Shown here one piece after another: positions 16,172-23,648 of a stretch of 64,000 nucleotides of DNA (position 1 is the stretch's first letter; each line of letters begins with the position of its first letter). The notes under the pieces were generated by a model, which saw only the letters and a list, made by a program, of their open reading frames with translations, made no database searches and was not told the DNA's origin. Origin of the DNA: a virus. The translations under genes were made by a program, and so were the position numbers. Location of the stretch: positions 1 through 64,000 of IMG/VR virus record IMGVR_UViG_3300025581_000001. One strand, 5' to 3'.

Positions 16172-16187
16172 GTTTTGTATCATGATA
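16172..16187 (+). promoter_or_regulatory. TTTTGTATCATGATA motif, copy 3 (palindromic core)
   Basis: GTTTTGTATCATGATAG ends about 35 bp before the Ig-like gene start. Here the core TATCATGATA is a perfect 10-bp palindrome, which favours an operator bound by a dimer; TATCAT could also be a -10 element. Confidence 0.4.
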
Positions 16188-16222
16188 GTGAGAGAGTAAA
16201 TCATCAACCAAGAGGAGATAAA

Positions 16223-17149
16223 ATGCAGATTACCATCAGCCCAACAACCGCCAACGTCAAGTTCGGTGGCAAGCAGAAGTTCACAGCGTCCGAGCCGGGA
16301 GTGTTTTCCATTCAGACTGAGATCGGGTCGACCATCGACCAGAACGGCAACTACGTCGCAGGTCAGCCGCAACCAGTGGATGCATCTGGTCAACGAGTGA
16401 ATGACGCCGGGCAAGCACTGAACACTGCCGGTCAACCGGTAAATGCTGCTGGTCAGCCAGTGGATGCTGCTGGTCAACCAATAGTTGGACGAGTGAATGC
16501 TGCCGGTCAACAAGTGGATGCAGCTGGCCAACCAATCGCTGGTCAATCAGTAGCTGGTCAACCAGTACCTGCTGGTCAACGAGTGGATGCAGCTGGTAAA
16601 CCAGTACCTGCTGGTCAACCAGTGAAAACCGGCGACCCGAATTACAACTCGAATCGCAACCCGAATCGCAATCCGAACGACCCGAATTACAACCAGAACA
16701 ATCCGAAACCTGGCGACCCGAACAATCCGAATCGCAACCCGAATCCGACAATGACGTCAGCGAGTGATACCGTGACCGTTACCAGCAGCAAGGAAGGCGG
16801 GATCACGAAGGCGAGTGCTGGCATTAACGTAAGTAACTTACAGCCAAACCAGCAACCCAACCAGCAACCCAACCAGCAACCCAACCAGCAATCCAAGGGG
16901 GCAAGAATGATTACCATCAATCCGACAAGTGCCAACCTCAAGTTCGGTGGCACCCAGAAGTTCACGGCGTCCGAAGGTGCGGTTTTCTCAGTCCAGTCGC
17001 AGAACCGCTCGACCATTGATCTGGACGGCAACTACACTGCAGGCCAGCCGTCGAATGCGACGCAGACGTCGGCGACCGATACGGTGGTTGCCACGAGCAA
17101 GGCGAATGCGAGCGAGAAGGTGAACGCCACCGTTAGCCTCAGCAAGTAA
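16223..17149 (+). CDS. Two Ig-like domains with a repeat-expanded loop (nested start 16907)
   Basis: 308 residues from ATG 16223 behind AGAGGAG. Domain 1 starts ITISPTTANVKFGGKQKFTA; domain 2, from residue 229, starts ITINPTSANLKFGGTQKFTA, so the two are duplicates. Domain 1 is split after NYVAGQPQ (residue 50) by ~125 residues of low-complexity repeats: AAGQPVD-like heptads, then Asn/Pro-rich stretches. Domain 2 keeps the same loop short (NYTAGQPSNATQ). Four PNQQ units link the domains. ATG 16907 is in frame behind AAGGGGG and could give domain 2 alone. A capsid or tail decoration role is likely. Confidence 0.7.
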   Translation: MQITISPTTANVKFGGKQKFTASEPGVFSIQTEIGSTIDQNGNYVAGQPQPVDASGQRVNDAGQALNTAGQPVNAAGQPVDAAGQPIVGRVNAAGQQVDAAGQPIAGQSVAGQPVPAGQRVDAAGKPVPAGQPVKTGDPNYNSNRNPNRNPNDPNYNQNNPKPGDPNNPNRNPNPTMTSASDTVTVTSSKEGGITKASAGINVSNLQPNQQPNQQPNQQPNQQSKGARMITINPTSANLKFGGTQKFTASEGAVFSVQSQNRSTIDLDGNYTAGQPSNATQTSATDTVVATSKANASEKVNATVSLSK

Positions 17150-17156
17150 CGACAAT

Positions 17157-17183
17157 CGGAGGGGTGGTGACCCCCTCCGCTTT
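17157..17183 (+). terminator. Intrinsic terminator candidate
   Basis: CGGAGGGG pairs with CCCCTCCG (8 bp, loop TGGTGAC), followed by GCTTTG. The T-run is short. Its right arm touches the start of the structured RNA candidate at 17179. Confidence 0.6.
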
Positions 17184-17270
17184 GTAGACCGCTCTGCTCG
17201 TTCACATGGCCTACTGATGCCGATACGAGGGTAATCCCACGCCGTCCGAATTAAGAGTGGTCTACAAAGC
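17179..17270 (+). ncRNA. Structured RNA candidate with 17-bp closing stem
   Basis: GCTTTGTAGACCGCTCT (17179-17195) pairs with AGAGTGGTCTACAAAGC (17254-17270): 17 contiguous pairs with one G-U. Inside, CTCGT (17197-17201) pairs with ACGAG (17225-17229), and GGG/CCC (17229-17238) can form a short hairpin. The 92-nt element is not a tRNA by my reading: no TTCGA T-loop, no 7-bp acceptor with CCA. It stands between a terminator hairpin and a membrane protein gene. It could be a free RNA, a leader element or a processing signal. Confidence 0.45.
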
Positions 17271-17290
17271 GAATCCGAAGGAGAGCAAGA

Positions 17291-17467
17291 ATGGTTATGA
17301 TTGTTGCAATTGTTGCCATCGCAGCAATGTTTATCGTCTCGTGGGTAATCCAACATAATGAGCAAATGCGGGAGTACGACTTGCTCGAAAAAGGTATAAC
17401 ACCAGCGCAAATACGTGGCACGTGGCCGTCCGCCGCGAAGCTTGCTAAACTTGGAGATTTCAAATGA
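17291..17467 (+). CDS. 58-residue membrane-anchored protein
   Basis: ATG 17291 behind AAGGAGAG. The N-terminal VMIVAIVAIAAMFIVSWVI is one membrane helix; the rest is soluble (REYDLLEKGITPAQIRGTWP). It is coupled by ATGA to dCTP deaminase. Function unknown. Confidence 0.6.
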   Translation: MVMIVAIVAIAAMFIVSWVIQHNEQMREYDLLEKGITPAQIRGTWPSAAKLAKLGDFK

Positions 17468-17898
17468 TTCTGACCGGAGCGGACATACGGCAGTACATCA
17501 AGCACGGTGGCCTGCGCTTCGAGCCCGAGCTGGACGACGAGCAGTTCCAGCAGAACGGCGTCGACCTGGTGCTGGCCGCTGCGGACATACTGAGGCTCGG
17601 ACACGGGCGTTTCACCTTGGGCGTTACCCGCGAGCGCGTCGAGGTGCCGAACGACCTGATGGCGTTCGTGCAGCTGCGCTCGACCTGGGCGCGGCACGGC
17701 ATCATGCTGCCACCGACCATCGTGGACGCGGGATTTCAAGGCACCCTGACATTGGAGATAGCGTCGTTTGCCGACCCAGCGGAGATGCTGCCCATCGGCG
17801 AGCGTTTCGTGCACTTGATATTCGCTAAGTTGTGTACGCCGACCGCACCTTACGCAGGCAAGTACCAAGGGCAGAGTGGCATCACGGGAGCGAGGTAA
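17464..17898 (+). CDS. dcd: dCTP deaminase
   Basis: 144 residues, shorter than cellular Dcd (about 190). MILTGADIRQYI starts like the family. LRSTWARHG (71-79) is the conserved R-S-S-xxR nucleotide and phosphate segment, GFQGTLTLEI (90-99) carries the catalytic Glu (E98), and GKYQGQSG (132-139) is the C-terminal binding loop. The enzyme deaminates dCTP to dUTP in the thymidine nucleotide route; a bifunctional dCTP deaminase/dUTPase cannot be excluded. It would adjust the phage dNTP pool. No other nucleotide metabolism genes are in the window. Confidence 0.85.
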   Translation: MILTGADIRQYIKHGGLRFEPELDDEQFQQNGVDLVLAAADILRLGHGRFTLGVTRERVEVPNDLMAFVQLRSTWARHGIMLPPTIVDAGFQGTLTLEIASFADPAEMLPIGERFVHLIFAKLCTPTAPYAGKYQGQSGITGAR

Positions 17899-17901
17899 GT
17901 T

Positions 17902-18066
17902 ATGGATGAATCAAGAAGGCTATTAGAAAAGGGATTCAATGTCGTTCAGCGGGCTGCAGTAATGCTGCCAGGTGACGCAGGCGTGGGGGATGTTTTTCAT
18001 GCAGTCATGGACTGGTTGAAAGAAACTGAAGACTACTTGAAAATGCCGGTGCCTAGTGGCAGCTGA
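17902..18066 (+). CDS. 54-residue helical protein
   Basis: ATG 17902 to TGA 18066, reading MDESRRLLEKGFNVVQRAAV and ending KMPVPSGS. It looks like two amphipathic helices. It overlaps the next glycosyltransferase by 11 bp. No motif recognised. Confidence 0.5.
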   Translation: MDESRRLLEKGFNVVQRAAVMLPGDAGVGDVFHAVMDWLKETEDYLKMPVPSGS

Positions 18067-18757
18067 ACTCGTCTACATTGTTATTCCCGTTCATTCGCGT
18101 GCTCCATTTGACACTCGTGAGCATCTGCGGCGCTGCGTCGGGACGCTGTGCAACAACACCGACAACTTTCGCGTTGTGTTTGTGGATGATTATTGTGACT
18201 GCGAAGGCAGCGAGTGTATTGCTGAGTTGGCGACACAGTTTCGAGAAAGCTATGTGGTGCGCACCATGAAGCAGCGGTGGTTTACGAGGGCTGTCAACCT
18301 TGGGTTGCGACTGGTGCGCACTCCGTGGGCGGTCGAGGCCAACAGCGACGTGGTGTTCCACCCCGGCTGGCTGGAAGAGTTGTTTGCAGTGCGCGACGAT
18401 GCTGTGGCGCAGGGCAAGAAGGTCGGGTTGGTGGGCAGCGTGTACTCGGCTGACGAGCAGCGGCGCTGGGCAGAGATGCACAAGCCAGATTTTGTCACTG
18501 GACATACGTGGCTGCTGAACATGCAAGCGTTGGAAGAGTGTGCAGCTAAAAGGGGAACGAGTGGCTGGTACCTCGACGAAGTGTCGCCACGCTCGATTCA
18601 CATTTTTTCCGACAATTTCATTTGCTACGAAATGAACGACTTGGGCTGGTCGCCGATTGCATCATTCAAGTCGGCAGTAGGTCACGATGCGGCAGGGGCT
18701 TCTTGGGGGCACCAGCTTGGAGCAATACCATTGCGTCTTACGGATGTGAACGACTAG
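18056..18757 (+). CDS. Glycosyltransferase family 2
   Basis: 233 residues from GTG 18056, the only start before the conserved first strand (LVYIVIPVHSRAP). VVFVDDYCD gives the acidic nucleotide-binding turn; AVEANSDVVF matches the DxD-bearing strand with NSD in place of DxD; VSPRSIHIFSDNFICYEM fits the later acceptor region. Substrates are unknown. A GTG start overlapping the upstream gene is in keeping with the coupled arrangement here. Confidence 0.7.
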   Translation: MAAELVYIVIPVHSRAPFDTREHLRRCVGTLCNNTDNFRVVFVDDYCDCEGSECIAELATQFRESYVVRTMKQRWFTRAVNLGLRLVRTPWAVEANSDVVFHPGWLEELFAVRDDAVAQGKKVGLVGSVYSADEQRRWAEMHKPDFVTGHTWLLNMQALEECAAKRGTSGWYLDEVSPRSIHIFSDNFICYEMNDLGWSPIASFKSAVGHDAAGASWGHQLGAIPLRLTDVND

Positions 18758-18766
18758 GAGGAAAGT

Positions 18767-18970
18767 ATGTCGTTGGGTAATGTGATATCGCTGGTAAGCA
18801 AGCCGGAACCATACTTCAAGACGATGTACCGCTGCCTGACTTGCGGGTCGATACGGCAGTACGGTAACGCGCCGGTGCCGGACAAGGAGTATAAGCCACT
18901 GATTAAGTGCGCAGGCTCTTGTGAGAATGCAGAGCGCCATGAGTTCGTCGAGCTGGAGAAGGTGAACTGA
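18767..18970 (+). CDS. Zinc-ribbon microprotein
   Basis: 67 residues from ATG 18767 behind AGGAGG. CLTCG and CAGSC, 23 residues apart, form a four-cysteine zinc site. It is one of several zinc-ribbon microproteins between 18.7 and 24.6 kb. Role unknown. Confidence 0.65.
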   Translation: MSLGNVISLVSKPEPYFKTMYRCLTCGSIRQYGNAPVPDKEYKPLIKCAGSCENAERHEFVELEKVN

Positions 18971-19473
18971 TGGCGAACAAGAACTTACCGTGGCAGGGCG
19001 GTGCAGCAGGCTTCGCCAAGGAAGACCCCAATCATAAGCCGGTCGAGTCGCAGCCGGTGCGCGAGGGCTCGCTGGCGTCGTACCTCGATGGTGGCAAGCC
19101 ACTGGCGCTGCCACCAGTCAACCCGGAAGATATTGTTGCGGTCAATGAAGATGAGAAGGAGGCTTTGAAAGAAGCCATACCAGCGGAAGTGATGGAGCGG
19201 GCACTGGCTAAGCGAGAGCGGCGGGAGAAGGTGCCTCGCATGTCCGATATCCAACGTGCCGTCGACAAGGTGAAGCTGCTGCCTCCCAAGGAGCCGAAGC
19301 GACGCATCGTGCGCGGCGACGTGCTGCTGCACGTGCCCACCAAGCGGCAGGTGACCGTGGTCAAGCCCGACGTGGGGGTGAGCAGCAAGGGCGAGATCAA
19401 GCACCGGGTGATGACTCGTGGGCTGGCACGCAAGTTCGAAGTGCCGGAGTCGGCGTTGGAGGAACTGCCATGA
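18970..19473 (+). CDS. Hypothetical protein with SH3-like C-terminus
   Basis: 167 residues. The first half is charged and likely disordered (NPEDIVAVNEDEKEALKEAI). The second half (RRIVRGDVLLHVPTKRQVTVV) has alternating strands and basic residues like a small barrel. Coupled by TGATGG and ATGA to its neighbours. No family recognised. Confidence 0.6.
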   Translation: MANKNLPWQGGAAGFAKEDPNHKPVESQPVREGSLASYLDGGKPLALPPVNPEDIVAVNEDEKEALKEAIPAEVMERALAKRERREKVPRMSDIQRAVDKVKLLPPKEPKRRIVRGDVLLHVPTKRQVTVVKPDVGVSSKGEIKHRVMTRGLARKFEVPESALEELP

Positions 19474-19874
19474 TGCTGTTTGGAAAAGGTGAGCTGTATG
19501 TGAAAGTAAGTAAGTTGGGAGAGTCGTTTCGGAAATTTGGTGACGTGTTGGGTGTAAGTTTGTCAGTCTCTGCTGGAAAAGATGTTGCAATGACCAGCAT
19601 GCCATCAGTCTCTGGTGATCCCGGTTATGGTTACGGTGGGTCAGCGATGCTAATGACCCCTGAAGATAGACTTATTGAGTTGATGAAAGAGTCGCAACGA
19701 ACACAAAATTTTATGTCTATCAATGAGTTGCGTCATCAGGCTGGATTGGAGCCAATACCAGGAGGATACGGTGACGTGACTCCTTTCAGCGTAACAGATA
19801 ATCAGAAATTACCTGAGATTCCAGTAATCAGTAATCGCAAGCGGGCGGTGGCGGTCAGGAAGGTGCTGCCGTGA
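19470..19874 (+). CDS. Hypothetical protein
   Basis: 134 residues, ATG overlapping the previous TGA. A Gly/Tyr-rich linker (GDPGYGYGGSAM) joins an N-terminal segment to a helix with RLIELMKESQRTQNFMSINE, then LRHQAGLEPIPGG. That last phrase resembles portal or head proteins (ELR...GLEPIPGGD), but this is only a loose similarity. The C-terminal RKRAVAVRK recurs as RRAVAIRKK at the end of the 33681 gene. Confidence 0.55.
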   Translation: MMLFGKGELYVKVSKLGESFRKFGDVLGVSLSVSAGKDVAMTSMPSVSGDPGYGYGGSAMLMTPEDRLIELMKESQRTQNFMSINELRHQAGLEPIPGGYGDVTPFSVTDNQKLPEIPVISNRKRAVAVRKVLP

Positions 19875-20152
19875 GTCTGTGCGACGATGAATACGGATGT
19901 CTTGCGATAGGGGGTAGCATGGCTTGGAAAGACAAAGCGCAGCAGCACTTGGAGACCAAGAAGCCGAAGTCGAAGTTGTTGTCAGTTTCGATGCGCGTGC
20001 TTATCGCAGACCTCAAGGACTACGAGACCAAGTGGTCGCAGTGGGAGCAAGGCTTCATTGCCAGCATTGAGGAGCGGCTGGATGATGCGAAGTTCATTAC
20101 TGATGACCAGTGTGACAAATTGCAAGAACTGTGGGAAAGGCACGTGCGATGA
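19871..20152 (+). CDS. Hypothetical protein (GTG start)
   Basis: 93 residues from GTG 19871 (GTGA overlap); ATG 19919 is a second possible start, preceded by GATAGGGGG. The body is helical and charged (KDYETKWSQWEQGFIASIEE) and ends CDKLQELWERHVR. No motif recognised. Confidence 0.55.
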   Translation: MSLCDDEYGCLAIGGSMAWKDKAQQHLETKKPKSKLLSVSMRVLIADLKDYETKWSQWEQGFIASIEERLDDAKFITDDQCDKLQELWERHVR

Positions 20153-20601
20153 GGAAGCACGCCAGTGTGAAGGACGGCAGGCTGTGGCGCACCTACGGAA
20201 TACGCGAGGCTGAGCGTGAGCGGAAAGAGAAGGAGCAGCACGGTAAGTGTGAGGTCTGCGGTAAGTCACTCAATGTCAAAGGTGAGAAGCTGACGTTGTG
20301 CGTCGATCACGATCACAAGGCGCGATACATTAAGTGCGGAACTCGCTATGCATATCCACAGGCTGGGGAGCCAGTGGGCTGGGTCGCTGCCGCTAAGTAT
20401 CGAAGCCATATATTTGTTGGGTATGGCAAGACGAAGTCAGCGGCACTGAAAGACGTGCGGCATCAGTTAAAGCGGCGCTCAGTGCGTGGGCTGATTTGCT
20501 GGCCATGCAACCGGGCGATTCGTGCGTTCAGCGACGACCCAGTGAAGCTGAGGTCAGCGGCGAAGTATTTGGAGAAGCATCTGAGGGAGGCAAGCATATG
20601 A
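20149..20601 (+). CDS. Endonuclease VII-like recombination nuclease with inserted segment
   Basis: 150 residues from ATG 20149 (GGGAAAGG upstream). The Endonuclease_7 pattern is present: CEVCGKSL, then CVDHDHKA, then RGLICWPCNRAIRAFSDDPV and a final AAKYLEKHL. The four cysteines bind zinc; the DHDH is the His-Me catalytic site that cuts branched DNA. About 45 residues separate DHDH from RGLICWPCN, where the usual distance is about 8, so an extra segment (residues ~58-103) has been inserted. Such enzymes resolve branched DNA before packaging. Confidence 0.75.
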   Translation: MRKHASVKDGRLWRTYGIREAERERKEKEQHGKCEVCGKSLNVKGEKLTLCVDHDHKARYIKCGTRYAYPQAGEPVGWVAAAKYRSHIFVGYGKTKSAALKDVRHQLKRRSVRGLICWPCNRAIRAFSDDPVKLRSAAKYLEKHLREASI

Positions 20602-20723
20602 AACTGTTAGCGTTCAAACGTAATTTGATTCTCGACGAACTCTGGATAGCTGGGTTGTGGAGCATCCGGCGAATCCATGGATGGCCACCTCACTTCCAGT
20701 TATTGAATTGGAAGTACAGGTAG
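20598..20723 (+). CDS. 41-residue basic protein (paralogue of the 11698 gene)
   Basis: ATG 20598 behind GGGAGG to TAG 20723. WSIRRIHGWPPHFQLLNW matches the 11698 gene. Overlaps the endonuclease stop (ATGA). Function unknown. Confidence 0.55.
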   Translation: MKLLAFKRNLILDELWIAGLWSIRRIHGWPPHFQLLNWKYR

Positions 20724-20735
20724 AAAGGGGGACGA

Positions 20736-20807
20736 ATGCTGCTTCTCATTCTGCTTTTGGAAGTTGGCATTTACGTGGCAAAGATCATCCACGTTGGAAG
20801 CGGGTAG
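20736..20807 (+). CDS. 23-residue membrane peptide
   Basis: MLLLILLLEVGIYVAKIIHV plus GSG; a single membrane segment. AAAGGGGG lies 6 bases upstream. It corresponds to the 11847 peptide and follows the same partner gene, so the pair is duplicated as a unit. Confidence 0.5.
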   Translation: MLLLILLLEVGIYVAKIIHVGSG

Positions 20808-20876
20808 GAAAATCCGAGTGGTGCATCCGCCTGTGTCAGGTAGGTTCACCACTCGCCAAGCAAGGGAGAAGTGACT

Positions 20877-21359
20877 ATGATGACGGCGCAGGAGTTCTGT
20901 GAAGAATTGCAGGACGTACCAGTCGATGACTGGCTGAATGAACTGCGCTGCTGCTTCGCTCCGAACGCGGTTGTGTTTCTAGGAGGCAAGTTTAGCGTTA
21001 CGATAAAGCAACAGGCGCGTGAGATTCAGAGTGGCTATCGTAACGTGGTGCGTGCATATGTGGTTGGGCGGGATACTGTCGAAGTCAGCGATGGCGAGTT
21101 CAAGCAGTTGTTGGAGTTCTGTGAATGCAACCCCGGCAAGAAAGTGGTTGTGGTCGCCAACAAGCCACACCAGATGGTGGGACTTTACAGTGTGCTAGCG
21201 CGGTGCCTTCCCTATGCAGAGCGCTCGGAGTTTATGCTGAGGTTGGAGAATGGTGTAACAGTGAAGTTTGATTTGCGAGAGAATGGAATCCCGTTTGCGG
21301 GTTGCTGCTTCGATGCAGTCTATTTTTGTGAGGATGACGAATGTCCGGCGCCCGAATAG
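20877..21359 (+). CDS. Hypothetical protein
   Basis: 160 residues from ATG 20877 behind AGGGAG. Mixed alpha/beta with KKVVVVANKPHQM and GCCFDAVYFCEDDE, the latter resembling the strand-plus-acidic end of a Walker B in nucleic-acid motors, but no Walker A is present. The similarity is too weak for a family. It overlaps the next glycosyltransferase by 19 bp. Confidence 0.55.
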   Translation: MMTAQEFCEELQDVPVDDWLNELRCCFAPNAVVFLGGKFSVTIKQQAREIQSGYRNVVRAYVVGRDTVEVSDGEFKQLLEFCECNPGKKVVVVANKPHQMVGLYSVLARCLPYAERSEFMLRLENGVTVKFDLRENGIPFAGCCFDAVYFCEDDECPAPE

Positions 21360-22360
21360 CGTTCCTGCCAGCTAACGCGCATGATGGTTGCGCGATGTGG
21401 AGGCTCTGGATGCCGCATTTGCGGACGTCGGAGTCGCGCTACTTCTCGCAGGCCCCGGTGCCCTTCAAGGCGCTGGCCGGGTGCAACGTGGTGGTGGTGC
21501 AGCGCTTGGCGTCGTATGAGAACTATGCGACCTTGGAGAAGTTCAAGAAGATTGGGTTGGGCATTATCTATGACCTTGATGATGACATGTGGGCGGTCGC
21601 AGCGTCGAATCCTGCAGCTCCCATCATCAAGCGGCTGCGCGGCGAGATGGCGGGCTTCGACGAGTGCTCGAAGTTGGCCGACGTGGTGACCGTCTCGACC
21701 GGACGGCTGGAGTCGTCGGTGAAGACTAACATGAAGCACGGGGTGCCGACGCGGGTGGTGATGAACGCGGTCGAGATGGCACTGTTCCGGCCTTCGGTGT
21801 TGCCCAAGAATCCAGACCGCGTGGTTATAGGTTGGGGTGGTTCAGCTACACACGCTGAAGACTTGCGCGAGATGGGCGACGCCCCGCTGGCGCTGCTGCG
21901 CGTTGAACCGAAGGCGTTCCTGCACTTCGTCGGTATGATTCCCGACAAGCGGTATATTGGCAACCCACGCATCCTGGCCCACGGCTGGGTGCCAGTGCAC
22001 GAGTACGCGGTGCGCCTGAGCACGTGGAACTGGGACGTGTACCTTGCTCCCTTGACTGATAGTCGTTTCAATCGAGCCAAGAGTGGAATCAAGGCATATG
22101 AGGCCGGGGCCATGAAGATACCCTGCCTGATGTCGGACGTGCAGCCGTTCCGCGAGTTCGTTTGCCACGACAAGGAGCTGGAGTGGCTGCTGTGTCGTTC
22201 GCCGAAAGATTGGTTGGATAAGCTGCGCGAGCTGGTGAATGATAAGCAATTGCGCGAGCATCTTGGGGAGCGGTGCTACGAGGTGGTGCGGGAGCACTTC
22301 TCAATGGAGAAGCGGGCTCCGGTGTGGAAGCAAATCTACGATTCAGTGGTGCACTCATGA
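21341..22360 (+). CDS. GT-B glycosyltransferase (GT4-like)
   Basis: 339 residues. GIIYDLDDDMWAV (a conserved acidic N-domain strand), VVMNAVEMALFRP (the N-x-V/I-D-xxxF-P linker), VVIGWGGSATHAEDL (start of the C-domain) and SGIKAYEAGAMKIPCLMS (the phosphate-binding loop) follow in the order expected for GT4. It would use a nucleotide sugar in the cytoplasm; acceptor unknown. It starts inside the previous gene and is linked by ATGA to the next. Confidence 0.75.
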   Translation: MSGARIAFLPANAHDGCAMWRLWMPHLRTSESRYFSQAPVPFKALAGCNVVVVQRLASYENYATLEKFKKIGLGIIYDLDDDMWAVAASNPAAPIIKRLRGEMAGFDECSKLADVVTVSTGRLESSVKTNMKHGVPTRVVMNAVEMALFRPSVLPKNPDRVVIGWGGSATHAEDLREMGDAPLALLRVEPKAFLHFVGMIPDKRYIGNPRILAHGWVPVHEYAVRLSTWNWDVYLAPLTDSRFNRAKSGIKAYEAGAMKIPCLMSDVQPFREFVCHDKELEWLLCRSPKDWLDKLRELVNDKQLREHLGERCYEVVREHFSMEKRAPVWKQIYDSVVHS

Positions 22361-22632
22361 ATGAGATTGTAGCGTTGACCAATGCAAGATTTGTTCTTAT
22401 TGTGTTGTCCGTCGGTGCTTTTTCTATCGCTGCATTGTTGGCTATCTATGTCGCCAGCGTGAAGGTGCAAGCACGGCTGGAGGTCAAGTCGCAGCCACGC
22501 GCTCCCTTCTTCGAATGTGATAAGCATGGGGTCTTTCAGAAGAAGCATCTTATCCACCACCTTGGCCAGTCCATATGTCCTTACTGCTTCAATGAGCGCG
22601 TCAAGACTAAGCTTGATGGGACGATGCGATAA
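22357..22632 (+). CDS. Membrane-anchored zinc-ribbon protein
   Basis: 91 residues from ATG 22357 (ATGA). One membrane helix (FVLIVLSVGAFSIAALLAIY), then a soluble zinc site: CDKHGVFQKKH, followed later by CPYCFNE. N-terminus outside, C-terminus in the cytoplasm is expected from the positive charges after the helix. Function unknown. Confidence 0.65.
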   Translation: MNEIVALTNARFVLIVLSVGAFSIAALLAIYVASVKVQARLEVKSQPRAPFFECDKHGVFQKKHLIHHLGQSICPYCFNERVKTKLDGTMR

Positions 22633-22643
22633 GGAGAGAGAGA

Positions 22644-22814
22644 ATGCTTGGTAAGCTACTTTGTGTACTTGGAATTCACGACTTGATGCCTATGCGAGAT
22701 GCACATCCTGAAAAGGCGACGAACTCTAGAGTCGATGAGTGCCGTGCTTGCAAGAGATGTGATGCATGGTTTTGGTTTGCAGGATCGTCATTCAGCAGGA
22801 TAAAGATTAATTAA
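22644..22814 (+). CDS. 56-residue cysteine-containing protein
   Basis: ATG 22644 behind AAGGAGAG to TAA 22814. CRACKRCDAWFWF supplies three cysteines; with C7 and two histidines it could bind zinc. Ends directly before the next ATG. Confidence 0.6.
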   Translation: MLGKLLCVLGIHDLMPMRDAHPEKATNSRVDECRACKRCDAWFWFAGSSFSRIKIN

Positions 22815-23648
22815 ATGAACCCTCAGTTCCAGCGCCTGTTGTTCGTGATGCCCGACGATGAGGAGACCTACATCGCAGCGATGGCTGCCGTCTCTGCCTA
22901 CGTGGGCAAGCTGAACGCTGCCGGGGTGCGCACCGAGGTGAGCCTGGTGGGGCACGAGACTTGGCTGAGCGGCTTGCTTGTGCCTCCTGCCTTCAGGATG
23001 TTCGAGACGGTGGACGCGGCGGGCGGCGGTTATGACTTGGCAGTTGAGCTTACGCAGGAGCGAGCTGCGCAGCTGGCGAACGCGACCAGCCAGTCGTGCG
23101 CGACCGGGTTCGGTACGCTGCTGGGCTTCGAGGGCGTCAGCGAGTTGGTGCGCATCAATTCGCTGCCCGAGCCGCAGTACGACATCGGCGTGGTGTGGTG
23201 GAATAATGGTGGTACTTGCGCGAAGTTTTCTGAGGCGCTCAGTCGCATGGATGGCAACATTAAAATGCGTGCTGTGGCTGAAGCGTCGCTTGAGTTGAAG
23301 CCGAGAAGTGACGGTATATCTACATTGTGCGAAGCGATACGAAGAGAAGGTGAGTACAAGGTGGCACTCGACTGTTCATTGCTTATCGGGATGCGCTCGC
23401 CTTTGACCTACCTTGCGGCGTGCGCTGGGCGAGCGGTTATCGAGTTGTACCCGGTCGACGAGTACGAGAAGTCGTTCTTCGCCAAGTGGTCGTCGAACAA
23501 CTACTGGATGATGCTGCTGGATAATCGGCAGGCGATAGAGCAGAACTACGGAACGCTGTGGCGCTCATTCGAGCGGATATGGGGGCAACTTGACAGAGCG
23601 CGACGAAGAAGAGTTCTTCAACCAGCCGCTGCTGACGCGACGCCGTAG
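22815..23648 (+). CDS. GT9-like glycosyltransferase, diverged
   Basis: 277 residues. The C-terminal half has LDCSLLIGMRSPLTYLAACA, where heptosyltransferases have IS-D-T/S-GxxHLA, followed by GRAVIELYPVDEYEKSFFAK, the sugar-nucleotide strand. The N-terminus (FQRLLFVMPDDEETYIAAMA) lacks the usual glycine loop. Two more GT9-like proteins (4433, 37675) are in the window. Substrate unknown, and it may not be an active enzyme. Confidence 0.55.
   Translation: MNPQFQRLLFVMPDDEETYIAAMAAVSAYVGKLNAAGVRTEVSLVGHETWLSGLLVPPAFRMFETVDAAGGGYDLAVELTQERAAQLANATSQSCATGFGTLLGFEGVSELVRINSLPEPQYDIGVVWWNNGGTCAKFSEALSRMDGNIKMRAVAEASLELKPRSDGISTLCEAIRREGEYKVALDCSLLIGMRSPLTYLAACAGRAVIELYPVDEYEKSFFAKWSSNNYWMMLLDNRQAIEQNYGTLWRSFERIWGQLDRARRRRVLQPAAADATP

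Noticed and set aside
17179-17270. tRNA gene
   Set aside because: The closing stem is 17 bp, no T-loop consensus is present, and no anticodon arm of 5 bp with a 7-nt loop is found at the right place.
19470-19874. Portal-like fragment from the phrase GLEPIPGG
   Set aside because: Only one short phrase matches. The length and remaining sequence do not, and a full portal exists at 44389.
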